From contig CAIWKE010000028.1 of the NCBI GenBank assembly GCA_903913215.1, forward strand, positions 124,001 to 188,000: a stretch of DNA of 64,000 nt, read 5' to 3'. How positions within the stretch are numbered: the first letter of the stretch is position 1; every line of letters begins with the position of its first letter. Both the position numbers and the translations under genes were made by a program. The DNA is from an uncultured Holophagaceae bacterium (lineage in GTDB: Bacteria > Acidobacteriota > Holophagae > Holophagales > Holophagaceae). The notes beneath the pieces were generated by a model. That model made no database searches. It saw nothing but the letters and a program-made list of their open reading frames with translations, and was not told the origin of the DNA. Below are positions 8,953 to 16,682 of the stretch, piece after piece.

Positions 8953-10335
8953 CTAGTCGAGGGTGAACTCACCAGTGTCGATGATGGTGATCTCAGAATT
9001 GAGGAAGCTGGCGTTATAGCCCTTTTCCTTCAGCAGGTGGTAAGCCAACTCGGCGCGGACGCCGGTGGCGCAGTGGGTGATCACCAACAGGTTCTTGTCC
9101 TTCGGAAGTTCTCCAAGGCGCGAAGCCAGGGTCGGTTCCGGGATGACCAAGGCGCCCTTGATGATGCCATTCACAGCCTCATCGTGGTTCCGCACGTCCA
9201 GGATGAGCACATTCTTGCGCTGCTCAGGCGGGAGGCTGGCGATCCGGGTGAACTCATCGTTGGAGATAGAACCTGGGCGAGGTTTGGGGACATAGGTCAC
9301 TTGGGCTGCAAGCTTGCCTTGCACCACCGGGTAGCCTGCCGCTTGCCAGGCCTTGTAGCCGCCCTCCAGCACATTCACGCCGGGGTAGCCGGCCTTGACG
9401 AGGTCTTGGGCCAGTTTTCGGGCGGGCTCGCCGCCCTCCCCGTCCACCACCAGGACCGGGGGCTTCAGCTTCGGGCTAGGGAAGGTCCGCAGCAGTTCGG
9501 TGACTTTGGTCGGATCGGTGGCCACGGCCCCTTTGAGGGCCCCCAGTTCCGCTTGGCTGCGGAGGTCCAGGATGATCGTGGGGATGTCCTTGTCGAGGAT
9601 GGCCTCCTTGAAGGACCGGGGTGCGATGGTGCCGAAATTCCTGCCATACCAGCCGGGCATGCCATCCACGAAGACCTTGACGTTGGTGTAGCCCAGGGCC
9701 TGGGCCTTCCGGAAGGATCCAGGGCTCATGTTGCAGGTCTTTCCGCTGCAGTAGTAGACGATCAGAGCAGCCTTGTCCTTAGGCAGCTTGTCCACCAGCT
9801 TGTCGAAGGCGGGGAAGGGCAGGTTCACGGCGGTGGGGATGTTCCCCTCTTGGAAGCGGGGGGCCGGGCGGCAATCCACCAGGAAGTACTTTCCCTTTTC
9901 GGGTCCCAGGGCCACCAGCTTCTCGACCTCGGCCAGGGAGATCGTGTCGTTCATGGCGAGGGAGACCGGTGGCTTCACCGACACCACCTGGGCAGTCTTG
10001 ACGCCGCCCTGCTCGGTGTATTCCACCCGGACCTCGTGGCCCTTCTTGATGGCCTTGAGGGAATCCTCCACCGTGGCGCCAGCCTCGTGTGTCTTCACCT
10101 TCAGGCTGGCCTTGTCGTAGCGGAATACCTCCATGGCGTCATCGAGCTTCACCTGGAAGGAGTTGACCTTCCCGGCGAAGTTGTCGAAGGTGCCCCGGAT
10201 GTTGCCCGGAGCTGTCTGGTGGCAGTTGAGGCAGATCTTGGCGGCGTTGGGGCGGGGTGGAGCCGGGTCCGCGGCCCTCAGTGCGAAGGCGGCGGTACAG
10301 ATCCAGAGGATGGGCAGCAGGGTTGAGCGGGGCAT
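8953..10335 (-). CDS. exported haem c-binding protein with three rhodanese domains
   Basis: A 460-residue exported protein. The signal peptide is MPRSTLLPILWICTAAFALRA; the start at 10335 is set by a GGAGG five bases upstream. A single c-type haem motif CLNCH lies at residues 35-39. Three rhodanese-like domains follow. The first has a cysteine loop (YCSGKTCN). The second has lost the cysteine (VVDGEGGEP). The third has CATGVR. Rhodaneses carry persulfide sulfur on that cysteine, so two domains could bind sulfane sulfur in the periplasm next to a haem. It is the last gene of the cytochrome operon, 33 bases after the cytochrome b gene, supporting a role in sulfur-compound or related electron transfer. 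Confidence 0.85.
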   Translation of the reverse strand: MPRSTLLPILWICTAAFALRAADPAPPRPNAAKICLNCHQTAPGNIRGTFDNFAGKVNSFQVKLDDAMEVFRYDKASLKVKTHEAGATVEDSLKAIKKGHEVRVEYTEQGGVKTAQVVSVKPPVSLAMNDTISLAEVEKLVALGPEKGKYFLVDCRPAPRFQEGNIPTAVNLPFPAFDKLVDKLPKDKAALIVYYCSGKTCNMSPGSFRKAQALGYTNVKVFVDGMPGWYGRNFGTIAPRSFKEAILDKDIPTIILDLRSQAELGALKGAVATDPTKVTELLRTFPSPKLKPPVLVVDGEGGEPARKLAQDLVKAGYPGVNVLEGGYKAWQAAGYPVVQGKLAAQVTYVPKPRPGSISNDEFTRIASLPPEQRKNVLILDVRNHDEAVNGIIKGALVIPEPTLASRLGELPKDKNLLVITHCATGVRAELAYHLLKEKGYNASFLNSEITIIDTGEFTLD

Positions 10336-10368
10336 GTAACCTCCAGGGGGGCTGAACACGAAGGGGGC

Positions 10369-10992
10369 CTAGGCTTGGTCGAAATACTCGTCGTCGTGCA
10401 GGTCTTCCCAACCCAGCAGCATGGCCTTGAGGTTGGTCATGGGTGTGTGCCCGGTGGTGGTGAGATACACGTGGCCGATCAGGAAGGCCACCAGGGCGAA
10501 GGCGCCCAGCACGTGGACCACGGCGACGAACCAGAGCGAGGTCGGGGACCAGCCCATGGTGTGCTGCAGGTTCGGGTAGAAGAAGTAGAGGGCGCCGGTG
10601 CTGATCTGCACCGGGATGATGAGCACCTTGAAGCCCAGGTAGGCCAGGCGCTGCAGGGGATTGAGCTTGGCCATGCGGTGTTTCTTCACCGGGTGCGGAG
10701 CCCCCTTGAAGATGCCCGTCAGGTAGAAACGCACCATCTCCTGGAGGAACTTGCGGGTGGGGATGTACTGGCGCCATTCCCCAGTCGTGACATGCCAGAA
10801 GATGGCGAAAACGATGAGGGTGATTAGGGCCAGGGCCAGGTAGTTGTGGAGGGTGACCGCTCGGGCGAACCCGAAGATATGGGGCCCCACCCCCCGGATC
10901 TCAAAGCCCGTGAGCATCATGGTGAGGATCAGCAGGGCCTGGGCCCAGTGCCAGAAGCGTTCAAACAGTTCGTAGAGGACGACGCGTCGCAT
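10369..10992 (-). CDS. membrane cytochrome b (cytochrome b561/FdnI-like di-haem subunit)
   Basis: A 207-residue protein with four predicted membrane helices. The haem-ligand histidines expected for the FdnI/HydC-type cytochrome b family are visible: an FERFWHWAQA helix, VTLHNYLAL, a C-terminal VVHVLGAFAL helix and the LIGHVYLTTTGHTP motif. Such subunits exchange electrons between the menaquinone pool and a periplasmic partner. It begins within 10 bases of the stop of the octahaem cytochrome gene, with a TAGGAG ribosome-binding site. It is therefore the natural quinone-linked membrane anchor for that cytochrome. Confidence 0.88.
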   Translation of the reverse strand: MRRVVLYELFERFWHWAQALLILTMMLTGFEIRGVGPHIFGFARAVTLHNYLALALITLIVFAIFWHVTTGEWRQYIPTRKFLQEMVRFYLTGIFKGAPHPVKKHRMAKLNPLQRLAYLGFKVLIIPVQISTGALYFFYPNLQHTMGWSPTSLWFVAVVHVLGAFALVAFLIGHVYLTTTGHTPMTNLKAMLLGWEDLHDDEYFDQA

Positions 10993-10999
10993 GGGGCTC

Positions 11000-12613
11000 C
11001 TACTTCCGGCCGTGAAGGGTGCGGATGAGGCCGTGGGTGGCCACGCCGAGGATGGTGAGGAGGATCATGCCGAAGCCGAGCACATCAATGCCCATGCCCC
11101 GATCCCGTCCCAGGAGGTAGAAGCCGCCGACCTGTTCCAGACGCCCCTTCTTCGCGTGGCACTCGGTGCAGGCCAGGGCCTGCTCCTTGGGGGCGACCAT
11201 GTGGGTGATGGGCCACAGCATGGTGGTGCGGACGTAGTCGAACTTGCCGCTGTAGGGCAGGCCCGCCGTCTCCATGCCCTTCTGGACGGCGACATCCATC
11301 TTCCAGTCACCCCAGTAGGCGCCGCTGCCTGCAGGGCCATCCGTGAAGGGCGCCACGAAGGTGTTGTTCACGGGATCGAAGGGCTGGGTGGCCTCGTGGA
11401 ACTTGAAGGGCCAGATCTTGGCCTTGGGATCGGCGTAGGAACCCTCGGCAGGGTTCATCACGATGGGTCGGGCGGCAGGCAGCTTGTCCGTCAGGCGGAG
11501 GAAGTCGAGGTTGCCGTTGTACCAGACGTAGGTGGGCTTGACGTTCCGCTCCCAGACCATCTTCCCGCGCATGCTGGTGTAGGTGGGCCAGCCGTTGGCG
11601 TCCTTCTCTTCGTAGGGACGGCCGTCCTTCAGGCGGCCCGAGGTGGCCCAGTCCCAGAAGGTGTTGGTGGGCCGCTCGCCGCGGGCGAAGGCCGGAATGT
11701 GGCAAGTCTGGCAGGCGATCTTCTGGTAGTGGCGGTTCAGGACATAGGACTGGTGGGGCGCCACGGTGTGACAGGCCGGGCAGGCCATGCGGGAGATGCT
11801 TTCGCCCGCGAACTTGGGCTCGTCCCGGCGATCTGCGGGGATGACGTAGTTGGGTCCGCCGACTTTGTGCTCAGCGGAGGTGTGGCAATCGACACAGTCC
11901 ATGCCCGCGCCCTGCCTGGACATGTGGACGTCTTCAGTCCGGGGAGCCTTCAGGATCGTGTCGTCCAGGTCGCCGTGCTTGGTGGCATTGGCGCCGCCGC
12001 CGAAGAAATGGCAGGCTCCACAGTTTTTGTTGGTGGGGGTACCCACTTTCTGGGCGATCTCGGCCAGGGGAACGGCCGGATTGGGCATCCCCGCCCGCTC
12101 CTTTTCGTAGTCCCCCGTGGTGTCGTGGCAGACCAGGCAGTCTACGTTCTCCTGCTTGGTGAAGTCGAAGGTCTTGTCCTTGAAGCCATAGCCCGCATGG
12201 CAGCGGGTGCAGCCTTCGGTGTTGCCGCCCACGATGGTCAGGCAGTAGTTGTTCACGAGGGCCGTGGACTTGCCATAGCCGTTCTTCCCATCCTTGGCGA
12301 CATTCCAAGTCCAGTGGGAGGTGGCCATCATCTGCTCAGCGGCCTTGGTGTGGCAGGTGAGGCAGGCCCGGGTCACCGCAGGACCATCACCATCCTTGAA
12401 GGGCCCCTTCAGGGCGGTGAACTTGCTGTGGTCAGCTGTCTGGGAGCGCATCTTGGCCGCGTGGGAGGCCGTGAATGATCCGTGGCCGGCGGGATTGGGC
12501 CCAACCGCTTCCTGGGCGCCACCTGAAAACGGGATGAGAACCAGCAGGCCGGCAAGGACGCGGAGGAAGCCCCTCATCCTGGGCGGGGATGGTCTTCGGG
12601 GAGGGTGAGGCAT
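11000..12613 (-). CDS. octahaem c-type cytochrome, tetrathionate reductase family
   Basis: A 537-residue exported cytochrome with exactly eight CXXCH motifs in order: CLTCH, CTRCH, CLVCH, CGACH, CVDCH, CPACH, CQTCH, CTECH. An N-terminal signal peptide (MRGFLRVLAGLLVLIPFSGGAQ) follows a short basic extension. One hydrophobic helix at the C-terminus (VLGFGMILLTILGVATHGLI) should anchor it in the inner membrane. Haem number, order and length match the octahaem tetrathionate reductase (OTR) family, whose Shewanella member reduces tetrathionate, nitrite and hydroxylamine in vitro. The physiological substrate here is not shown by sequence. An AGGAG site precedes the ATG. Confidence 0.9.
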   Translation of the reverse strand: MPHPPRRPSPPRMRGFLRVLAGLLVLIPFSGGAQEAVGPNPAGHGSFTASHAAKMRSQTADHSKFTALKGPFKDGDGPAVTRACLTCHTKAAEQMMATSHWTWNVAKDGKNGYGKSTALVNNYCLTIVGGNTEGCTRCHAGYGFKDKTFDFTKQENVDCLVCHDTTGDYEKERAGMPNPAVPLAEIAQKVGTPTNKNCGACHFFGGGANATKHGDLDDTILKAPRTEDVHMSRQGAGMDCVDCHTSAEHKVGGPNYVIPADRRDEPKFAGESISRMACPACHTVAPHQSYVLNRHYQKIACQTCHIPAFARGERPTNTFWDWATSGRLKDGRPYEEKDANGWPTYTSMRGKMVWERNVKPTYVWYNGNLDFLRLTDKLPAARPIVMNPAEGSYADPKAKIWPFKFHEATQPFDPVNNTFVAPFTDGPAGSGAYWGDWKMDVAVQKGMETAGLPYSGKFDYVRTTMLWPITHMVAPKEQALACTECHAKKGRLEQVGGFYLLGRDRGMGIDVLGFGMILLTILGVATHGLIRTLHGRK

Positions 12614-12695
12614 GAAAGCTCCTGAACGCAGAGGGGCCGAACGGCTGCTGAAATGGGCAGGGCCCGTAGGCTGGGAGCCTCCGGGCCCTGCAGGT

Positions 12696-14405
12696 CTAGA
12701 ACTTCACTTCGATGGAGGCGTAGAAGTTCTTCACGGTGGCGGGGTAGCCGTACTGGAGGGTGGGGTTCTTGGCCAGGTCATTGGCCGCTTCCCAGGTGCC
12801 GGACATGGGCGAGGGGCCGATCTGCCAGCCGCTCATGGCGGAGGTGTAGCTGTAGTCGATGTAGCCGAGGCGCAGGGCCGCATTCTTGGCGAAGCGCCAG
12901 TGGATGTAGGCTTCCCACACGTCGCCGCGGGCCCCGAGCTTGTCGGTGTATTCACCGGTAGCGGGGGTGTAGGTCCACCAGCGGGGTGACCCGTGGTTGA
13001 ACTCCAGGCCCACGCCGAAGGTGGAGGTGGGGTCGTAGCGCACACCCACGTAGGTGGCCGAGGCGGTCTGGCTGTTGTTGGGATCGCCCATGAGGCCGCC
13101 GAACCCGGTCACCTGCATGGTCTTGCCGCCAAGGGCCGAGGGCATGGTCCAGTAGGCGCCGTACTGGGAGACTTGGCCATTGGGATGGCTCTTGAGGTAG
13201 CCGGCGCTCACGAAGTAGGTGAAGGTGTCGCCGATCTTGTGCTTCCAGGTGGCGGTCAGCTGGTCCAAGTCGCCCAGGTTGGCCGTGGCCGTGACGTACT
13301 GGGTGGAGGGCGTCATGCCGGGGATGGGGAAGTTGACCGTGCTTCCGTAGGGGATGTCGGTCATGTTGCCCATGCGGTTGAAGCCCAGGTAGAAGTTCGC
13401 GCTGTGCACCGATTCGCCGAGCTGGAAGAGCAGGGGCATGTCGAACATGACGCCCAGCACCGTGGTGTCCTTCAGGGACCCGAAGCTGCCGACCACCGGA
13501 CTGATGACCGAGGGGTTCGTGCCGTTGAAGCCCGTGAAGTTCATGCCCACGATGGTCGAGTTGTTCTTGACTGCGCCGCCGCCGCCGAAGCCGCTCTCAT
13601 AGCCCACGCCATAGCAGAAGCCCAGCAGGGTGCCTTCGGGGAGGCCGAGCTTCTCGAGCTCGAACTTCCAGCCGATGCCGTCGATGCTGGCGTTCACGGC
13701 CAGGGCCTGGGGCGTCGCGTTGCGCTCGCTGCCTTCGCGCACTTCAAACGGCGGGCCGTCGGAGGTGTTCTGGCGGCCGATGGAGAGGATGCTGAAGGCG
13801 GAGGGGAAGTGGTAGACCAGGCTGGCCCGCTCGACCAGCAGCGCGTCCGTGGCTGGAGTCTGGCCCGCCGTGAAGGAGGTGCTGATGGTATTGGGCGTGC
13901 CATTGAAGGTGGGCACGTCGGCCCCGCCATGGACCTTGTACATTACGAGCCGGCCCATGATCTTGGCGTTCTCGTTGATGGTCATGCCCATGTTCAGGCG
14001 GAGCCGGGTGGACCACTGGACGGAGTTCGTCAGATCCTGGGAGGCCATGGGTTGGGTCATGGGCATGAAGGGGTAGCTGTTCGGATTCGCGGGATTGAAT
14101 CCGCCGAGGGTGTAGCCCGGGTTGTTCGCGAAGCCCATGAACTGGTTGTAGGGCTTGAAGTGCTCCTGAGTGCTGTCGAAGCGGGTGCGGAGATCACCGC
14201 CCCAGGAGATGTTGTTGCCGGCGACCTTGGTCTCGACCTTGACCAGGCGGTTGTCGACTTCCTGGACGGCGGCGGTCTTTTCTTCGAGGGCCTGCAACTG
14301 CGTCTTCAGCTGCTTGATCTGCTTTTGCAGATCCTCATTGGTCTGGGCACTCAGGGCCACTGGCGCCAGCATGGCGACCAGGGCGAAGGTGATGCGGGAT
14401 TTCAT
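12696..14405 (-). CDS. outer-membrane beta-barrel protein with N-terminal coiled coil (DUF3373-like porin)
   Basis: A 569-residue protein with a signal peptide (MKSRITFALVAMLAPVALSA). A short coiled coil follows (residues ~22-60, EDLQKQIKQLKTQLQALEEK). The remainder is a long series of alternating amphipathic strands rich in Gly, Tyr and Asn, ending in an aromatic (IEVKF), the usual outer-membrane barrel C-terminal signature. The architecture suits DUF3373/trimeric-porin-like proteins. It is gene two of the cytochrome operon (AAGGAG ribosome-binding site). This placement suggests it admits substrate or forms a conduit with the cytochromes, which is inference. Confidence 0.8.
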   Translation of the reverse strand: MKSRITFALVAMLAPVALSAQTNEDLQKQIKQLKTQLQALEEKTAAVQEVDNRLVKVETKVAGNNISWGGDLRTRFDSTQEHFKPYNQFMGFANNPGYTLGGFNPANPNSYPFMPMTQPMASQDLTNSVQWSTRLRLNMGMTINENAKIMGRLVMYKVHGGADVPTFNGTPNTISTSFTAGQTPATDALLVERASLVYHFPSAFSILSIGRQNTSDGPPFEVREGSERNATPQALAVNASIDGIGWKFELEKLGLPEGTLLGFCYGVGYESGFGGGGAVKNNSTIVGMNFTGFNGTNPSVISPVVGSFGSLKDTTVLGVMFDMPLLFQLGESVHSANFYLGFNRMGNMTDIPYGSTVNFPIPGMTPSTQYVTATANLGDLDQLTATWKHKIGDTFTYFVSAGYLKSHPNGQVSQYGAYWTMPSALGGKTMQVTGFGGLMGDPNNSQTASATYVGVRYDPTSTFGVGLEFNHGSPRWWTYTPATGEYTDKLGARGDVWEAYIHWRFAKNAALRLGYIDYSYTSAMSGWQIGPSPMSGTWEAANDLAKNPTLQYGYPATVKNFYASIEVKF

Positions 14406-14454
14406 CGGATGTCTCCTTGGGTGAATCGAACCGGGGGGATTCGGGAAAGGTCGC

Positions 14455-14772
14455 TCAACCGCCGCAAGTCATGGGCTGGGGGGAGTCCGAGGCGTGGGCT
14501 GTCAGGAAGGTCTGGATGTCGTTCATCTGCTCAGGCTTCCCGACCTTGGTCAGGGGCTCGCTGCCCTTCTTGTGCTTGCCGGCTGCGAAGTAGGTCTTCC
14601 ACTGGGCCTGGGTCTTGATGAGGGGCGTGACTTCACCGCCAGGCTGGCCAACCACATGGCAGGACTTGCAGGACTTCTTGAAGAAGTACTTCCCCTTGGT
14701 GTCGCTGCCTTCGGCAGCCAGGGGCGCCGCGAGCAGGGCGAGGAGGGCGAGGAGGGGCACGGCGGTCCGCAT
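14455..14772 (-). CDS. small periplasmic monohaem cytochrome c
   Basis: A 105-residue protein with a signal peptide (MRTAVPLLALLALLAAPLAAEG) and one CKSCH haem motif near residue 35. A plausible distal Met lies in QMNDIQTFL. It is the first gene of the five-gene operon and its ATG is preceded by AAGGA. It probably shuttles electrons between the cytochrome b/octahaem pair and another periplasmic partner. The C-terminus (MTCGG) carries an extra unpaired cysteine. Confidence 0.87.
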   Translation of the reverse strand: MRTAVPLLALLALLAAPLAAEGSDTKGKYFFKKSCKSCHVVGQPGGEVTPLIKTQAQWKTYFAAGKHKKGSEPLTKVGKPEQMNDIQTFLTAHASDSPQPMTCGG

Positions 14773-14892
14773 GGGCTGGTCCTTTTTTGGGGGGGGATGG
14801 ACAGGGCGAGGCCATCCCAGTGAGGGGGGAATTTTCTGGCTACCGGAAACCCAGTGGCTCCATGCAGAGTCAGGCTGGGGGCGAAGTCACGA

Positions 14893-14906
14893 TTGATGAT
14901 GATCAG
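14893..14906. promoter_or_regulatory. FNR-type box upstream of cytochrome operon
   Basis: TTGAT-GATG-ATCAG matches the FNR consensus TTGAT-N4-ATCAA in 9 of 10 informative bases. It is ~120 bp before the operon's first start codon and suggests oxygen- or redox-responsive control. Confidence 0.5.
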
Positions 14907-14930
14907 GTGATGAACAAGGTCAAGTCGTAC

Positions 14931-14944
14931 GTGACTATGATCAC
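14931..14944. promoter_or_regulatory. Crp-type palindrome upstream of cytochrome operon
   Basis: GTGA-CTATGA-TCAC is a perfect Crp/Fnr-superfamily half-site pair (GTGA-N6-TCAC). It lies 24 bases from the FNR-like box, in an AT-rich stretch between the operon and the divergent ferredoxin-like gene, and could serve either direction. Confidence 0.5.
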
Positions 14945-15232
14945 TAATAATTAAATAACCAGACAGTAATTTAAAATGTATCTAATTCCTGGCACGGTTC
15001 TGGGGTCATGCCACTCAGGTGGAAGGTGCACCACCCGGAGAAAAATCCACACCCGGACATGGGCCAAAAGACCCTCGAACGCCGGTAAGCGTTTGGGGAG
15101 CTCCGCGACTTTCTGGCTGCCACCGAACCTCTGGGTGTGGCGGTGGCAGCCAGGCTCAGTGCCAAACCTAGGTTGTTCCAGCGCCCTCGCCCTAAGCTTG
15201 ATTACGCTGCTCTGATCGCCGAGGATGGCTTC

Positions 15233-15610
15233 ATGGATGAACCTCACCCCCTGCCCAGCCCTGAACAGGACGCCGCTCTGGCCCCCATCATCAAGCTGGA
15301 CTTGAAACGCCAAGTGCTGGTCTGTACCGCGAAAAGCTGCGCTGCCAACGGCTCCGAGGCCGTGTTGGAGGCCTTCCGCGCGCAGCTCGCGGCGGAACAG
15401 TTGCTTTTCTTCAAGGGCAACACCTCCGGTGAGATCCACTGCAGTCACTGCGGCTCCGTGGGTTTCTGCGCCATCGGCCCCGCTGTGCTGATCTACCCCG
15501 ATGGCATCTGGTACGCCCACGTCACTGTTGCGGACGTCCCCGAGATCATCGAGTCCCACCTCAAGGGCGGTGTGGCCGTTGAGCGTCTTGTCCGCAAGCG
15601 GCTGGGTTGA
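15233..15610 (+). CDS. (2Fe-2S) ferredoxin-domain protein, thioredoxin-fold type
   Basis: A 125-residue protein from ATG 15233 (GAGG eight bases upstream); an in-frame GTG at 15137 would add 32 residues. The core looks like the NuoE/HoxE-type thioredoxin-like ferredoxin: VLVCTAKSCAANGSE supplies a CX4C pair, and HCSHCGSVGFCAIGP sits where the second cysteine pair normally is. The tail VTVADVPEIIESHLKGG is also typical. The second pair is not the usual CX3C: serine occupies the expected first cysteine, with two extra cysteines just before. Cluster ligation may thus differ. It is divergent from the cytochrome operon. Confidence 0.75.
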   Translation: MDEPHPLPSPEQDAALAPIIKLDLKRQVLVCTAKSCAANGSEAVLEAFRAQLAAEQLLFFKGNTSGEIHCSHCGSVGFCAIGPAVLIYPDGIWYAHVTVADVPEIIESHLKGGVAVERLVRKRLG

Positions 15611-15624
15611 GGAAACACCAACAG

Positions 15625-15716
15625 CCGCGGAGGGCGCAGGGGAATACACCGCTAACCGCAGAGAACGCTGAGAACGCAAAGAGAAAGCAGCGAGCCGCCT
15701 GGGACGCAGAGAATGT
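15625..15716. repeat. degenerate AACCGCAGAGAAC-type intergenic repeats
   Basis: Just after the ferredoxin-like stop, several imperfect ~10-12 base units recur: CCGCGGAGGGCGC, AACCGCAGAGAACGC, TGAGAACGCAAAGAG and GGACGCAGAGAA. A related element with the same AACCGC(T/A)GAGA core occurs at 55543-55597. No coding function is evident. Confidence 0.6.
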
Positions 15717-15945
15717 AAAAATTTCAGTCCATCGCGTCATAGCGCCTGAGGCATGAGCGCTGGGATGGGCCACCCGGACGACCTGTTTCATGTGGATCCG
15801 GGTGATGGTGCCCCACCATCGTGAGGCTTTATCGGTGTTCATCAGCTTTTATCGGTGGTTTCAAGTTCTTGAATTCACGGGGCCCGCTGCACCACCGCCT
15901 GGCTGGCTTCGTTCAACAGGACGCGCCGGCAGACAGATCCTTTGG

Positions 15946-16010
15946 CCGGGGATGAACGGGGATGAAAAGCAGAACCTGTTCTATCCCCGTCCATCCCCGT
16001 TCATCCCCGG
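15946..16010. repeat. 19-bp perfect inverted repeat
   Basis: CCGGGGATGAACGGGGATG (15946-15964) and its exact reverse complement (15992-16010) flank a 27-base loop. The arms themselves contain a repeated GGGGATGAA unit. The gap 15611-16103 contains no credible gene; a related GTTCATCCCCG stretch occurs near 60740. Confidence 0.75.
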
Positions 16011-16103
16011 CGAATATGCGCTTCTGAGTGGCCTCCCCCTCCTGCCCTTTTCCGCCTCTTCTGCGGTGAAACATGCGCTAGGTGTTGCCCTACAGACTGG
16101 AGT

Positions 16104-16682
16104 TCAGCGTCCTGCCTCGAATTCGCTCCGTTCTTCGGGGGTATCCACATCAGCCCACTCGGGGCCCTCCTGCGGCAGGGCGAGGTGGGGCAGGGCCTGG
16201 ACCAGCCTCAGCAGGGAGGCGCCAGTGCTTTGGGACAGGGCCGGCCGCAGGGCCTGGGGCAGCCAGCCGCCGAGGGGCTGCAGATGCCCTTCATGGAGGG
16301 CCAGCACCCAGTGGGCCGCGGCGGGATCCGCGGCTTCACAGGTCTGGGTCCAGGCCTCGAGGCGCTCGGGGGTCCAGCGCACCTGATCGCAGGCCACCAC
16401 CCACCAGCGCTCGACGTTGAGCTGAGCAGCAGGCAGCAGGATCTTCGCCCAGTGGCGCAGGGCCAGGGCCGGTCCTTGGCGGGGATCATCCAGCCGGGGC
16501 AGGGCGGGGTGGTCTGGCAGGGCCTCGCCTAGTATCTGGATCGGGCCCTCTGGATGGAGCGCCTGGAAGACCCGCACCAGGTGCCCGCCCCAGGTGCCGC
16601 CCTCGGGATGGGCGAGGTCCTGCTTGGCGGTCCCCATGCGGCGACTGCCCCCGCCGCTGAGCAGCAGGAGTCCGGCCTTCAC
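16104..16682 (-). CDS. mobA: molybdenum cofactor nucleotidyltransferase-like protein (MobA-type)
   Basis: A 192-residue NTP-transferase. The nucleotide-binding signature LLLLSGGGSRRMGTAK corresponds to the MobA/MocA LAGGxSxRMGxxK loop, and an ACDQV segment stands at the metal-binding Asp position. MobA attaches GMP to molybdopterin. The start is the GTG at 16682, whose GTGA overlaps the stop of moaA, a translational-coupling arrangement; an open frame extends upstream to 16742 but is not domain-like. Pairing with moaA supports a cofactor role, although a MocA-type specificity cannot be excluded. Confidence 0.75.
   Translation of the reverse strand: MKAGLLLLSGGGSRRMGTAKQDLAHPEGGTWGGHLVRVFQALHPEGPIQILGEALPDHPALPRLDDPRQGPALALRHWAKILLPAAQLNVERWWVVACDQVRWTPERLEAWTQTCEAADPAAAHWVLALHEGHLQPLGGWLPQALRPALSQSTGASLLRLVQALPHLALPQEGPEWADVDTPEERSEFEAGR

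Larger units (their letters stand above)
14773..15232. other. divergent control region between cytochrome operon and ferredoxin-like gene
   Basis: A 460-base region holding the two Crp/Fnr-like sites and an AT-rich core (about 14930-14990, containing AATAATTAAATAAC) that would suit promoters. An additional inverted pair AGTCACG (14885-14891) / CGTGACT (14930-14936) brackets the FNR-like box. A GTG-started extension of the downstream frame begins at 15137, but lacks a suitably placed ribosome-binding site. Confidence 0.5.
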
